From positions 930,001 to 994,000 of the forward strand of contig NZ_LN794158.1 of assembly GCF_000953015.1 (NCBI RefSeq): a stretch of DNA of 64,000 nucleotides. The letters are read 5' to 3'. The translations under genes were made by a program, and so were the position numbers. Of this stretch, positions 9,054 through 18,082 are shown one piece after another (position 1 is the first letter of the stretch; every line of letters starts with the position of its first letter). The notes below the pieces were generated by a model that was not told the origin of the DNA, did not search any database, and was given only the letters and a program-made list of their open reading frames with translations. Origin of the DNA: Candidatus Methylopumilus turicensis (GTDB lineage Bacteria > Pseudomonadota > Gammaproteobacteria > Burkholderiales > Methylophilaceae).

Positions 9054-9984
9054 TTAAAAGCTTTCTAAAATAGGCAATCGTTTCTTTGAGGCCATCCTCA
9101 AGATTAACTTTGGGCTCCCAATCAAGGTGCTGCTTAGCAAGCGTAATATCAGGTTGCCTTTGTTTTGGATCGTCAGTAGGTAATGCTTGAAACACTAATT
9201 TAGACTTGCTAGAAGTTAGCTTGATGACTTTTTCTGCTAACTCAAGCATGGTGAACTCGCCTGGATTACCTAAATTAATAGGGCCTGTAACCCCTTTTTC
9301 AGTCGCCATCATTCGTATAAAACCTTCAATAAGATCATCCACATAACAAAAGCTGCGTGTTTGGCTACCATCGCCAAAAATAGTAATGTCTTGGCCTTTA
9401 ATTGCCTGAACAATGAAGTTTGATACCACCCTACCATCATTAGGGTGCATGCGCGGCCCATAAGTATTAAAAATACGAACGACTTTAATATCTAAGTTAT
9501 GCTGGCGGTGGTAATCAAAAAACAAGGTTTCTGCACAGCGCTTACCCTCGTCATAGCATGAGCGCGGTCCAATGGGGTTTACTCTTCCCCAATACGACTC
9601 TTGCTGAGGATGTTGCTCTGGGTCACCATAAACCTCAGAAGTAGATGCTTGGAAAATTCTTGCACCTGTTCTTTTGGCTAACCCAAGCATGTTAATCGCA
9701 CCATGCACACTGGTTTTAGTTGTTTGCACTGGGTCGTACTGGTAATGCACTGGTGAGGCTGGGCAAGCTAGGTTGAAAATTTGATCTATCTCGACATAAA
9801 GAGGAAAAGTCACATCATGGCGCATTAACTCAAAATGTGAGTGGCTCATCAGATGCGAAATGTTTCTCTTGCTACCTGTGAAAAAGTTATCGAGGCAAAG
9901 AGTATCATTACCATCTTTTATTAGGCGATCGCATAGGTGTGACCCCAGAAAGCCTGCACCACCTGTAACTAAAATACGTGCCAT
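9046..9984 (-). CDS. uxs: UDP-glucuronate decarboxylase (UDP-xylose synthase)
   Basis: This SDR of 312 residues has [11 protein letters not shown] (7-17), the diagnostic STSEVYGDP (114-122) and catalytic YDEGK (Y144, K148). [12 protein letters not shown] follows, all as in UXS enzymes, which oxidise and decarboxylate UDP-glucuronate to UDP-xylose. The UDP-glucose dehydrogenase at 14174-15340 would supply the substrate, so the cluster can make UDP-Xyl from UDP-Glc. The 312-residue length fits a soluble, single-domain UXS rather than the ArnA fusion. Confidence 0.93.
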   Translation of the reverse strand: MARILVTGGAGFLGSHLCDRLIKDGNDTLCLDNFFTGSKRNISHLMSHSHFELMRHDVTFPLYVEIDQIFNLACPASPVHYQYDPVQTTKTSVHGAINMLGLAKRTGARIFQASTSEVYGDPEQHPQQESYWGRVNPIGPRSCYDEGKRCAETLFFDYHRQHNLDIKVVRIFNTYGPRMHPNDGRVVSNFIVQAIKGQDITIFGDGSQTRSFCYVDDLIEGFIRMMATEKGVTGPINLGNPGEFTMLELAEKVIKLTSSKSKLVFQALPTDDPKQRQPDITLAKQHLDWEPKVNLEDGLKETIAYFRKLLND

Positions 9985-10010
9985 ACAATTATCCTATTTA
10001 GTTTATGTAT

Positions 10011-10838
10011 TTAATGCCAAGAAACATATTCACCTGTAAAAGTGCCATGATTAAATATGGTCGGATCTGCGTGCATACAGATAACCCTCGAAACATCCTT
10101 ACCCCATAAAATAAATAAGCTATTGATCATCCAGTCAACACTAATAAATCTTAACAAAGGCTTTCTAATCAATATCTCATTAAATTTGGTGATAAGGTCA
10201 CGGCTTACTAAGTATGCACATGTTGTGTTCGTGACTGGTTTTTGGTAATGCCGATAATTGTCAACATACTTTGTTTCCAAGCTGTTTATCATTAAATCAG
10301 CCAACTTAAAGCCCCCCCCCAAATCAACATAACATGCTCTATTTGAATAGTTTTTTGATAAATCACCTAAAAGTTTCTTAATTCTTACGTTGCTATCATC
10401 TTTAAATACCACGTCATCTTCTAAAACAATTAAATAATCTGCGCCCGTATCAAGAAACTGATACCAAGCACGTATATGCTTATCACTCACGGCCACCTCT
10501 ATAGCACGATTACGTTTCCTTCGAAAACGTTCGCCATTGGGGTTAAATAGGTACTTAACGAATAAAGATTTTAGAAAACCAACATCTTCTACAAACTTAC
10601 TCGATTTCAGGTGCCTGTATCTTAGCCATTTAGAACCCAAATGTTGGTTGATTACATCACTTATCAGAGACATAAATAAGCTCTGAGGCAAAATTTCTGA
10701 TTGATAAGAAACCTCTATTTGCTTAACTTGATAGTCAGTCTGCATGCTAGCAACCATTGATTCTATTTTCGCGCGCATATAATCATTGCGCACTTGATTG
10801 TTATTGTGGACGAAGGCCACATAAACGATGGCTTGCAT
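10011..10838 (-). CDS. GT25-like LPS glycosyltransferase with in-frame G9 tract
   Basis: The protein has 275 residues. It resembles GT25 (LOS/LPS beta-galactosyltransferase-like) proteins, with AVSDKHIRAWYQFLDTGADY followed by LIVLEDDVVF (metal-binding EDD near 140), TTCAYLVSR and a late VDWMINSLF. Codons for LGGGF (about 175-179) lie in a run of nine G on the coding strand. In the present sequence the run keeps the frame open. Loss or gain of one G would put a stop within about 10 codons or 2-3 codons after the tract. It probably adds a terminal or branch sugar whose presence could be switched on and off. Confidence 0.8.
   Translation of the reverse strand: MQAIVYVAFVHNNNQVRNDYMRAKIESMVASMQTDYQVKQIEVSYQSEILPQSLFMSLISDVINQHLGSKWLRYRHLKSSKFVEDVGFLKSLFVKYLFNPNGERFRRKRNRAIEVAVSDKHIRAWYQFLDTGADYLIVLEDDVVFKDDSNVRIKKLLGDLSKNYSNRACYVDLGGGFKLADLMINSLETKYVDNYRHYQKPVTNTTCAYLVSRDLITKFNEILIRKPLLRFISVDWMINSLFILWGKDVSRVICMHADPTIFNHGTFTGEYVSWH
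10312..10320. repeat. Homopolymer C9/G9 tract inside the GT25 gene
   Basis: Nine consecutive C on the plus strand (G9 in the coding strand) sit mid-gene, and I saw no comparable G/C run in the window. With G9 the frame reads TTG GGG GGG GGC TTT AAG. With G8 a TAA follows about ten codons later; with G10 the sequence reads CTT TAA at once. This is the layout of contingency loci controlled by slipped-strand mispairing. Confidence 0.75.
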
Positions 10839-10976
10839 TTAGCCACTCCTTAAGTAATCTAAAATAGTAAATTGGAAGTAATACTTTTATTTTGATCGTA
10901 AGCATAGAATTAATTGACTGGTCAAAAAAGTAAATAAAATTAGATGAAAATCATTAGGTGGAAAATATTATTTTTA

Positions 10977-11060
10977 CTAACTGTCAAATTTATAGTGCCC
11001 ACCAGGTTTTAGTAACCTAAATTTTTCCTCTGAAACATCTAATAATATGTTCAAGAACAT
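10977..11060 (-). other. Short ORF, possible methyltransferase fragment, in the GT8-GT25 gap
   Basis: The 285-bp gap 10839-11123 is AT-rich and holds no full gene. A 27-codon ORF with ATG at 11060 and a GAGGTG ribosome-site-like sequence reads FRLLKPGGHYKF near its end. That resembles the LKPGG turn of class I SAM methyltransferases. It may be a decayed gene end or chance; no extended homology is visible in the other frames. Confidence 0.2.
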
Positions 11061-11123
11061 AAAAAAGCACCTCACATTAGCAACGGAATTATCTATACTG
11101 AAAAAAACTGTTTTTTCATTTGT

Positions 11124-12032
11124 TTAATTTATCTTTTTAAAAAAATTTATAATATTATTTCTATACTGATTTGGTATGCACCATATAAGAAATTTTTTGA
11201 TAGTGAAATCGGTGGGAATAAATCTTTTATAAGTTGTTTGACGAAGGTAATTCCAGTACTTCTTCTTAAAAGGGTGCTTATTTAAAAGATGCCAAGGCTT
11301 TGAAGAGCCGGTGAAGTGAATTACAACTGGGGAAGTTACAGCGTAATCGATATCGTCAAAATCATAATGTGCATTTCTAGCGTGCTTTTCCATATCTAAT
11401 ATTGCATTTTGCATATTATACTTAGGGCTAACACTTAGCCAATTACCATTAACTATTGAATTTAAGCCACACTGATCAACATACTGAATAGCTTCTGGCT
11501 TTCTGCGAACAAATTCAAGCACTCTTTTTCTAACCTCATTTTTACGCCATGCATTCAAATTTAAAAGCATTACTCCACTATTGAAATACTTTGCGTTTAA
11601 GTCCATTTCCAAATCGTTATGTCGAGTAAAGAAACCTGGCTCCTCAACTGCTGCTAAGTAAAAATCATCAACATTTGTGTTCCAAAGCCCAGCCAAACTA
11701 CCATTTACTAAAACGTCCGAATCGATATATAGCGCTTTATCAAAAGGAACTATATCGTCAATGAATAACCTGTAGTAGTTTGCTTTTGTGAAGTGGTAGT
11801 TGGTAACAAGATCAACTAATTCGTTATCATTAATTTGAGCATTAAAAAATGTATGCCTTCTTTGAGTATCTAATCCAATAAGATTTAGCCACTCATCTGA
11901 CTTTATATCTGTATTAATGATATAAATGTTTAAAGTAACTTCAGAATTGCTGTCAATTAAAGAAGCAAGAGCAACAGATAGATGAGGTAAATATCCTCGG
12001 TCGGACGCGAATACGATGTTATATTTTTCCAC
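11124..12032 (-). CDS. Glycosyltransferase family 8 (LgtC-like)
   Basis: This 302-residue GT8 protein has YNIVFASDRGYLPHLSVAL at the N-terminus, the metal-binding DxD in ALYIDSDVLVNGSL (about 99-112) and YFNSGVMLLNLNAWR (about 148). The C-terminal VVIHFTGSSKPW holds the conserved HxxGxxKPW. These define retaining galactosyl- or glucosyltransferases acting on LPS or oligosaccharide acceptors. Basic and aromatic residues at the C-terminus probably contact the membrane. It overlaps the upstream methyltransferase by 14 bp. Confidence 0.93.
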   Translation of the reverse strand: MEKYNIVFASDRGYLPHLSVALASLIDSNSEVTLNIYIINTDIKSDEWLNLIGLDTQRRHTFFNAQINDNELVDLVTNYHFTKANYYRLFIDDIVPFDKALYIDSDVLVNGSLAGLWNTNVDDFYLAAVEEPGFFTRHNDLEMDLNAKYFNSGVMLLNLNAWRKNEVRKRVLEFVRRKPEAIQYVDQCGLNSIVNGNWLSVSPKYNMQNAILDMEKHARNAHYDFDDIDYAVTSPVVIHFTGSSKPWHLLNKHPFKKKYWNYLRQTTYKRFIPTDFTIKKFLIWCIPNQYRNNIINFFKKIN

Positions 12033-12849
12033 TAATGGTCTCCATAAACATAAACTTCATATGATCAGGCCGATGCTCATTAACAATGTAATCAAATTGC
12101 TTTGCTGAGGCGGTGTTTGGTGTGTTATATTTTTTTATACGAAATGGGTAATCGACAACAATACGAATTGAATGTGTTTTATAAAACCGTTCAATAAGTA
12201 TTTCTGATAGATTTGGCACAAAACAATCGTGTGACTCTATTAGCAAATCAACAAATTGTAAGTTAGGCACTTTTTTTGGATCAAGAAGCTTTTCTTCAAA
12301 ACCCTCCATATCACAAAAAACAAGTGTACCCGCTTTTGAATTGTTATCTAATTCAGAATGGCTACATTCAGCTTTAATTTTAATATTCTGCAAACCATTT
12401 AATAGTTTTAATTCTGAACAGTTGTTGCGGGCGTCTAAATCTATGTCATAGGCAATTATTTGGGTGTTTGGCAGGCACATCGCAAAGCCGCATGCGTAAT
12501 ACCCCTCAGCACAACCGATATCTAAAATGCTGGAATAATTTTTTTTAACTAAAACTTCTTGTATCCAATCCTGGATTGGCTCTTCATACGAACCTAAGAT
12601 TTTAGGGAGTAATGCGCTCCCTGTTGCTCGACTGATATATTTCATTCCTTTAAAAGCACCATTTTGTACGATGTACTTATCGTCAAAAACGTCTTTTATA
12701 ATTAATGAATCAGCAAGATTCATTTTTTGAATACTCAACTTATTAAATTCAGCGTTTTTAACAGCTTGTGCTTTGTAAAATGCAGACCTATGCCATATTT
12801 TTTGCAACAATAAATATAATTTCGGAAAGTTACTTTTTATAAAAAACAT
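12019..12849 (-). CDS. Class I SAM-dependent methyltransferase
   Basis: The ATG at 12849 is preferred because AAGGAA lies about 5 nt upstream; a TTG at 12870 would add seven residues. The SAM site SILDIGCAEGYYACGFA lies mid-protein, with IIAYDIDLDARNN as motif II and LVFCDMEGFEEKLL further on. That last segment resembles the acidic KIDxEG motif of FkbM-type enzymes. Its substrate is unknown, and the cluster suggests a sugar O-methylation. It overlaps the flippase stop by 20 bp. Confidence 0.78.
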   Translation of the reverse strand: MFFIKSNFPKLYLLLQKIWHRSAFYKAQAVKNAEFNKLSIQKMNLADSLIIKDVFDDKYIVQNGAFKGMKYISRATGSALLPKILGSYEEPIQDWIQEVLVKKNYSSILDIGCAEGYYACGFAMCLPNTQIIAYDIDLDARNNCSELKLLNGLQNIKIKAECSHSELDNNSKAGTLVFCDMEGFEEKLLDPKKVPNLQFVDLLIESHDCFVPNLSEILIERFYKTHSIRIVVDYPFRIKKYNTPNTASAKQFDYIVNEHRPDHMKFMFMETISGKI

Positions 12850-14173
12850 TATTTTCCTTAAACATGCCAATAGGGTTTAAAGAATTTAAAAACATTTTTA
12901 AAGCTATTCGTTGAGATTTTATAAAAAGAGGCAACATGGTATGACCTATCGATGAAGCTATCAACGTCGCAATTGCGGCCCCATAAATTCCAAATCTCGG
13001 AATTAGGATTAGATTTAAAATCACATTGAAAAATAAAGTGTTAATTTGAAAAAAGGAAATCATTCTGGTACGATTTTCAATCAACATCCATTGAGACCAT
13101 GCGCATCCAAAAAAAACAAATACCCCATTCCAAATGCTAATCATAAGAACGCTTACCGCATCTTTGTATGCTTCACCGTATAGCGTTAAAATTATCCAGT
13201 GACTCAGAAAGGTCATCACGCAAGCTATTCCAATAGCTATCCAAATCATTAACGCATATAATTTTTGCAACCGGATGTAATAACCATTTTCTCCTGCTTT
13301 TTTGGCATTTATAAGAGATGGTAAAAGTGAGTTTGCTATTATTACTGGTACAAAGTACCAAACCTCGGTTAGTCTTATGGCTGCAGAATAAATCCCTACC
13401 GAGCGTGCTCCTAGCATTTCGTGAATCATGATTTGATCAGTTCGAAAATAAATCATGATGGCTAGTCCGCTCAACATCAGCGGCCAACTATCTTTAATCA
13501 TTTTCTTTGCCAAAGTAAAATCAAAATGCCTGAAAAAACCACCCAATTTTTGATAGCGATATGCAAGATAAAGAGAAATTGCAAGGCTTACTTGATCTAC
13601 AAGGCTAACGAGAACAAACCAAAATAAATCTGCGCCAGTTAAAATTAAATAGAGTTTTATTAAGGATGAAATCATTAATTGAGTGATTTTGCAGATGGAT
13701 ACAAACTTTGAAAGCACCTGCGATTGAAAGTAAAAATCCACCACCTCAAAGGACTGAAAAATAATACCGCTTGCTATGATAAAAACATAAAGGTTGGTGG
13801 TGGAGTCATTGCTAGTAAAGAGCGTGGCTAAAGCCAATATCGCAAGCATAAGAAATGCGCCAACAAGCTTTAACCAAAAGGCGGTGCCCATATAAGCCTT
13901 AAGCAATGTTGGCTCTTGCACCAAATCTCGCACCACAATACTATCAAGCCCCAACTTGGCAATACTGCCAAACAAAGAAGCAAAGGCGATCGCATAATTA
14001 AACAAGCCAAACTGCTCTGGGCCTAAGTAGCGCGCTACCCATACCCCTACCAGCAAGCCTGCTACCATGCGCAAGATTTGCTCGCCAAACATCCATGAGA
14101 TGTTGGCAAAGTATTTCCTAAACCCTTGGTGGGTTTGGGCATTAAGTATCAGGGGTTTTAAGCGCGAAATCAC
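12830..14173 (-). CDS. Wzx-type oligosaccharide flippase
   Basis: This 447-residue polytopic membrane protein belongs to the polysaccharide transport/MATE-like superfamily, with about 12 hydrophobic segments. It opens with NISWMFGEQILRMVAGLLVG, typical of Wzx/RfbX proteins. It would flip the undecaprenyl-linked unit to the periplasm. It is adjacent to ugd (14174) and overlaps the following methyltransferase. No Wzz length regulator is seen in the window, and only one ligase/polymerase-like protein (20726-21949) is present. Confidence 0.92.
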   Translation of the reverse strand: MISRLKPLILNAQTHQGFRKYFANISWMFGEQILRMVAGLLVGVWVARYLGPEQFGLFNYAIAFASLFGSIAKLGLDSIVVRDLVQEPTLLKAYMGTAFWLKLVGAFLMLAILALATLFTSNDSTTNLYVFIIASGIIFQSFEVVDFYFQSQVLSKFVSICKITQLMISSLIKLYLILTGADLFWFVLVSLVDQVSLAISLYLAYRYQKLGGFFRHFDFTLAKKMIKDSWPLMLSGLAIMIYFRTDQIMIHEMLGARSVGIYSAAIRLTEVWYFVPVIIANSLLPSLINAKKAGENGYYIRLQKLYALMIWIAIGIACVMTFLSHWIILTLYGEAYKDAVSVLMISIWNGVFVFFGCAWSQWMLIENRTRMISFFQINTLFFNVILNLILIPRFGIYGAAIATLIASSIGHTMLPLFIKSQRIALKMFLNSLNPIGMFKENNVFYKK

Positions 14174-15340
14174 TCAGTCTTTACCAAAAATGTCTCGGCT
14201 GTAAATTTTTTCAAGTACATCACTAAGGTCGCTTGTAATCCGATTAGCCACAATCACATCCGCCTCTTGCTTAAATACATCCAGGTCTTTTACTACTCTA
14301 GAATTAAAAAATTCAGAATCCTTAAGCGCTGGTTCATACACAATCACCTCGATACCTTTGGCTTTAATTCTTTTCATGATGCCCTGAATGCTACTCGATC
14401 TAAAGTTGTCTGACCCAGCCTTCATCACTAAACGATGTATGCCCACCACTTCGGGGTTTAGCTTAAGAATGCTATTTGCAATAAAATCCTTACGAGTAGA
14501 ATTAGAATCCACGATCGCACGAATTAAGTTCTGAGGAACGGCTTGATAGTTTGCAAAGAGTTGCTTAGTGTCTTTAGGTAAGCAATATCCACCATAGCCA
14601 AACGATGGGTTGTTGTAGTGGTCGCCAATGCGCGCATCCAATGACACGCCATCAATGATTTGTTTAGTATCTAGGCCATGACTCGCCGCATAGGTATCAA
14701 GCTCATTAAAGTAAGCAACACGCATGGCAAGATAAGTGTTCGCGAATAACTTTATAGCTTCAGCCTCGGTGCTATCCGTAAACAGCACTTCAATCTCTTT
14801 TTTAATGGCGCCTTCTTTAAGCAAACCAGCAAATACTTCTGCGCGCTTAGAGCGTTCACCAATCACAATGCGAGATGGGTAAAGATTGTCATAAAGGGCG
14901 CGCCCTTCACGTAAGAACTCTGGTGAGAAAATTATGTTGTCGGTTTTAAATCGCTCACGGATATTGGCGGTATAACCCACAGGCACTGTGGATTTAATCA
15001 CCATCACTGCATTGGGACTAATGGCTAACACATCCTGAATAACCGCTTCTATAGATGAGGTATTAAAGTAGTTCGTCTTCTCATCATAGTCTGTGGGTGT
15101 TGCAATCATGACAAAATCAGCACCTTCATAAGCAGCTTTTTTATCGAGCGTAGCTTTTAGGTTAAGTGATTTCGTTTTTAAGAAATCTTCAATTTCTTTG
15201 TCTTCAATCGGGGACTGTTTGTTATTAAGCTGCGCGACTTTCTCAGAGACAATGTCGAGGGCAACAACCTCATGATGCTGTGCTAGTAACACAGCATTTG
15301 ATAGCCCTACATATCCAGTGCCAGCGATTGCGATTTTCAT
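14174..15340 (-). CDS. ugd: UDP-glucose 6-dehydrogenase
   Basis: This 388-residue enzyme oxidises UDP-glucose to UDP-glucuronate with NAD. It has the N-terminal GTGYVG (7-12), KSTVPVGYT (116-124), FSPEFLREG (138-146) and the catalytic cysteine in [13 protein letters not shown] (C253). The length matches the compact bacterial Ugd class. With the UDP-xylose synthase it makes a two-step route to UDP-Xyl. It stands first in the minus-strand run that includes the flippase and most transferases, so the promoter for that block probably lies at or before the 15341-15628 interval. Confidence 0.95.
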   Translation of the reverse strand: MKIAIAGTGYVGLSNAVLLAQHHEVVALDIVSEKVAQLNNKQSPIEDKEIEDFLKTKSLNLKATLDKKAAYEGADFVMIATPTDYDEKTNYFNTSSIEAVIQDVLAISPNAVMVIKSTVPVGYTANIRERFKTDNIIFSPEFLREGRALYDNLYPSRIVIGERSKRAEVFAGLLKEGAIKKEIEVLFTDSTEAEAIKLFANTYLAMRVAYFNELDTYAASHGLDTKQIIDGVSLDARIGDHYNNPSFGYGGYCLPKDTKQLFANYQAVPQNLIRAIVDSNSTRKDFIANSILKLNPEVVGIHRLVMKAGSDNFRSSSIQGIMKRIKAKGIEVIVYEPALKDSEFFNSRVVKDLDVFKQEADVIVANRITSDLSDVLEKIYSRDIFGKD

Positions 15341-15399
15341 TATTCTATGATTCCATGAAAAATTAATTTAAAAGAAAAGTAAAACACGGCTGCTTTGAT

Positions 15400-15580
15400 T
15401 TAATCGACTTTAGCTGTTACAGAAATTTCACTAGCGGGGAAAATTAAACACGCATTAGCTATAGTTTCAGCCGCAATTTTCTAAAGTCGCTTCTAAAATG
15501 CTATCAGAAACATTACCAGCATGTTTATCTGGATGACATTTAGAAACAAATTCTGAGGTAAAGCGATTTGAATTTGACAT
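15400..15580 (-). pseudogene. Relic of the N-terminal part of S-adenosylmethionine synthetase (metK)
   Basis: Within the 288-bp gap between ugd and the EPS regulator, an ORF from ATG 15580 to TGA 15467 reads RFTSEFVSKCHPDKHAG and then NVSDSILEATLE. This lines up with the MetK start FTSESVSEGHPDKxADQxSDAILDAxLE. After a frameshift, downstream codons read ASEISVTAKVD to a stop at 15400, matching the MetK segment AGEISTxAWVD. Only about 65 of some 390 residues remain and key residues are changed, so it cannot be functional. No other part of metK is visible nearby. Confidence 0.72.
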
Positions 15581-15628
15581 ATTAAATTTCTTTGCAAATA
15601 AGAAAATGATTGGTATGCGTGTAGGTTG

Positions 15629-16000
15629 CTAATGCTCGTTATCAAAGGTCAATGCAGACTGACGTTGGTCATGAAGCGCATGCTGGAGAGAATCAATCTC
15701 AGCTTTGAGGGCTTCATACTCCGCCATCTTGCGCTTAAGAAAGTAGGCAGTGAGTTTCGTTTTTTCAGCTAAGCCTTGAGGCGTTAATACATAAGCATAG
15801 GCAAGCTTACGTTCACTCTTAGAGAAGTTCTGTGCTTTGACCATGCCCCTATCAACCAGTGCACGTAGTGCATAATTAGCACCTCCTAGACTCACGCCGA
15901 GCGCCTTGGCCATATCGCGCTGACTAATATCAGGATTCTTTTCTAAGAGCGCCAGCACCCTGAAATGTGTGTCTTCTTGAAGTTGTTTAAGCTTGGTCAT
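15629..16000 (-). CDS. MarR-family EPS-associated transcriptional regulator
   Basis: The start is set at ATG 16000 (TKLKQLQEDTHFRVLALLE), which matches the family; an upstream in-frame codon would add nine unusual residues. The winged helix-turn-helix SQRDMAKALGVSLGGANYAL leads into LTPQGLAEKTKLTAYFLKRK. A C-terminal coiled-coil stretch, MAEYEALKAEIDSL, follows. This is the MarR-like family found beside exopolysaccharide loci. It sits at the head of the polysaccharide gene block and probably controls it; the target sites are not identified. Confidence 0.88.
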   Translation of the reverse strand: MTKLKQLQEDTHFRVLALLEKNPDISQRDMAKALGVSLGGANYALRALVDRGMVKAQNFSKSERKLAYAYVLTPQGLAEKTKLTAYFLKRKMAEYEALKAEIDSLQHALHDQRQSALTFDNEH

Positions 16001-16089
16001 TGACGGCCATCGTTCAAATTTGAACACCTATTCTACAGAGGGCAATTCATCGTCACAATGATTATTTAATGGCCAATATCGACAGAAAT

Positions 16090-16632
16090 TTAGCGGTAGA
16101 TCTTAGAAAACTTAGATCCCTCGAGCGAGAGGTTGCCCATCAGGCCCTTATTAGAGAAGATAAAGGCAATGATCGGCTCTTTAGCCGTTTCTGTATTGAT
16201 GCCCTTGCCTGCACCGCTATCAATTACGGCAACGCTGCCATCTATGCCGGCGGCCCAGCCATCGTGCACACGAAAGTTTTCAAGCGCATCTTTGTCCATA
16301 AACAGGATCACCTCGCTGCGCGACTGTGCGCCGAGTTGCAGGCCAAACGAAATGGCAGCCGTTGAATAGTAGTCGACTGTCTTACCATCAATTTGAAGTG
16401 CACCCTCACCATAGTCACCACCCACAAAGAAACCCGCCTTCATCACCGTCGGAAATACAAGGACACCAGCCGCCTTTGAGGCCAATTCCTTATTGCCAGG
16501 GCTCAGGTTGTAGAACGTTGTGAGGGCAAACTGAACATCGGTATCAATCTCAGCTTTAGAGGCAGCGCTCGCAGCACTCGAAAAAGATAAAACACATATA
16601 AACAACAGGTAAAAATATTTATTTAGTTTCAT
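16090..16632 (-). CDS. SYLF-domain (YSC84-like) secreted lipid-binding protein
   Basis: This 180-residue protein has a signal peptide (about 1-23, hydrophobic core FYLLFICVLSFSS then AASAA). The remainder is a SYLF/Ysc84 domain with AGVLVFPTVMKAGFFVGGDY, YYSTAAISFGLQLGAQ and a C-terminal GLMGNLSLEGSKFSKI. Such proteins bind lipids at the envelope. It lies between the EPS regulator and rfbC, 12 bp from rfbC, so it may be cotranscribed, although a link to polysaccharide export is inference. Confidence 0.88.
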   Translation of the reverse strand: MKLNKYFYLLFICVLSFSSAASAASKAEIDTDVQFALTTFYNLSPGNKELASKAAGVLVFPTVMKAGFFVGGDYGEGALQIDGKTVDYYSTAAISFGLQLGAQSRSEVILFMDKDALENFRVHDGWAAGIDGSVAVIDSGAGKGINTETAKEPIIAFIFSNKGLMGNLSLEGSKFSKIYR

Positions 16633-16644
16633 TTACTATGATCC

Positions 16645-17187
16645 TTAACGGTTAAACATTTCGGAAAATAACAGACCTTGTTGATCTTTTGATGACAATT
16701 TCGGCGTTTCATTAAGCGGCCACTCAATCGCAAGCGTTGGGTCATCCCAGCGGATACAATGATCAAATTCTGGCGCATAGTAGTCCGTGGTCTTATACAA
16801 AAACTCTGCAGTATCAGAAAGCACCAGGAATCCGTGCGCCAACCCTTCAGGGATCCAGAGCTGCTTCTTGTTCACAGCCGACAGCAACTCCCCTACACAC
16901 TTACCGAAAGTTGGAGAATCCTGCCTAATGTCGACAGCGACATCAAACACCTCGCCCTGAGTAACTCTTACAAGCTTACCTTGTGGCTGAGGATCCTGGT
17001 AGTGCAGGCCGCGCAGTACTCCCTTGGCGGATTTTGAGTGGTTGTCCTGCACAAACTTCACCTGACGACCAATCGCCTGCTCAAACTTAGCGTGATTAAA
17101 GCTCTCAAAAAAGAACCCACGATTGTCCCCAAACACTTGTGGCTCAATTAAAAACACATCTGGAATTGCGAGTGGCGTTGCTTTCAT
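16645..17187 (-). CDS. rfbC: dTDP-4-dehydrorhamnose 3,5-epimerase
   Basis: This 180-residue cupin enzyme performs the double epimerisation step in dTDP-L-rhamnose synthesis. FVQDNHSKSAKGVLRGLHYQ includes the catalytic histidine (H62), and YYAPEFDHCIRWDDPTLAI carries the catalytic aspartate region near the C-terminus. It overlaps the rfbA stop by one base, consistent with the usual rfbBDAC operon order. The length is that of the family (about 180). Confidence 0.96.
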   Translation of the reverse strand: MKATPLAIPDVFLIEPQVFGDNRGFFFESFNHAKFEQAIGRQVKFVQDNHSKSAKGVLRGLHYQDPQPQGKLVRVTQGEVFDVAVDIRQDSPTFGKCVGELLSAVNKKQLWIPEGLAHGFLVLSDTAEFLYKTTDYYAPEFDHCIRWDDPTLAIEWPLNETPKLSSKDQQGLLFSEMFNR

Positions 17188-18074
17188 TAAAATATTTTTT
17201 CTTTTAAGATACTCTGGAGATACTGGCCATATCCGTTCTTAGCAAGCGGCTGGGCAAGCGTTTGCAACTGCTCAGCACTTATCCAGGATTGGCGATACGC
17301 AATTTCTTCTGGGCAGGCCACTTTAAGCCCCTGACGATTCTCGATGGTTGCAATAAATTGGCCCGCTTCCAGCAATGACTCATGCGTTCCCGTATCAAGC
17401 CATGCATAACCGCGGCCCATAATCTCAACATCAAGCCTACCTTGTTCCAAATAAACACGATTCAGGTCCGTAATTTCCAACTCTCCACGCTTCGACGGCT
17501 TAAGGCCTTTAGCAATTTCTACAACGTTCGCGTCATAAAAATATAGACCAGTTACTGCGTAGTTTGACTTAGGCTGTGTTGGCTTTTCTTCAATGCTTAC
17601 TGCCTTGTTATTTCGATCAAACTCCACTACACCATAACGCTCTGGGTCGTGCACGTGATATGCAAACACAGAAGCCCCATGTTCCTTTGCCTTTGCATTA
17701 GCAAGCAGATGATGAAAGTCGTGCCCGTAAAAAATATTGTCGCCAAGCACTAAGGCTGACAGGTCATTACCAATGAACCGCTCACCGATAATAAAGGCCT
17801 GCGCTAAGCCATCAGGACTCTCCTGAACCTCTTAGGAAATATTGAGGCCCCACTGACTTCCGTCACCCAATAGCTGCGCAAAGCGGGGCATATCCTGCGG
17901 CGTCGAGATCACTAAGATGTCGCGAATGCCCCCGAGCATAAGAGTCGAGAGCGGATAGTAGATCATCGGCTTATCAAAGACAGGAAGGAGCTGCTTGGAG
18001 ACCGCAAGCGTTGCGGGATAGAGCCTGGTACCGGAGCCACCCGCGAGGATGATCCCCTTGCGATTTTTAGCCAT
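17187..18074 (-). pseudogene. rfbA: Glucose-1-phosphate thymidylyltransferase with one in-frame stop
   Basis: The first 80 codons carry [20 protein letters not shown] (nucleotidyl-transfer loop) and end ...[12 protein letters not shown] at 17832-17834 follows. The same frame then continues [20 protein letters not shown] and through [10 protein letters not shown] to a normal C-terminus (about 295 codons in total). Homologs have a tyrosine where the TAA stands, so one base change of TAT or TAC explains it. Nothing else has decayed. It is either a very recent nonsense mutation, a sequencing error or an off state; as written the enzyme would be truncated and dTDP-glucose would need another RfbA. 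Confidence 0.88.
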
Positions 18075-18082
18075 TAAACTTC

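Noticed and set aside
10839-10976. Additional gene in the GT8-GT25 gap
   Set aside because: All frames are broken by frequent stops; only the 27-codon ORF next to it has any methyltransferase-like signal.
16069-16523. Plus-strand ORFs over the SYLF gene
   Set aside because: They lie antisense to a clear secreted SYLF protein, lack ribosome sites and show no domain; they are shadows.
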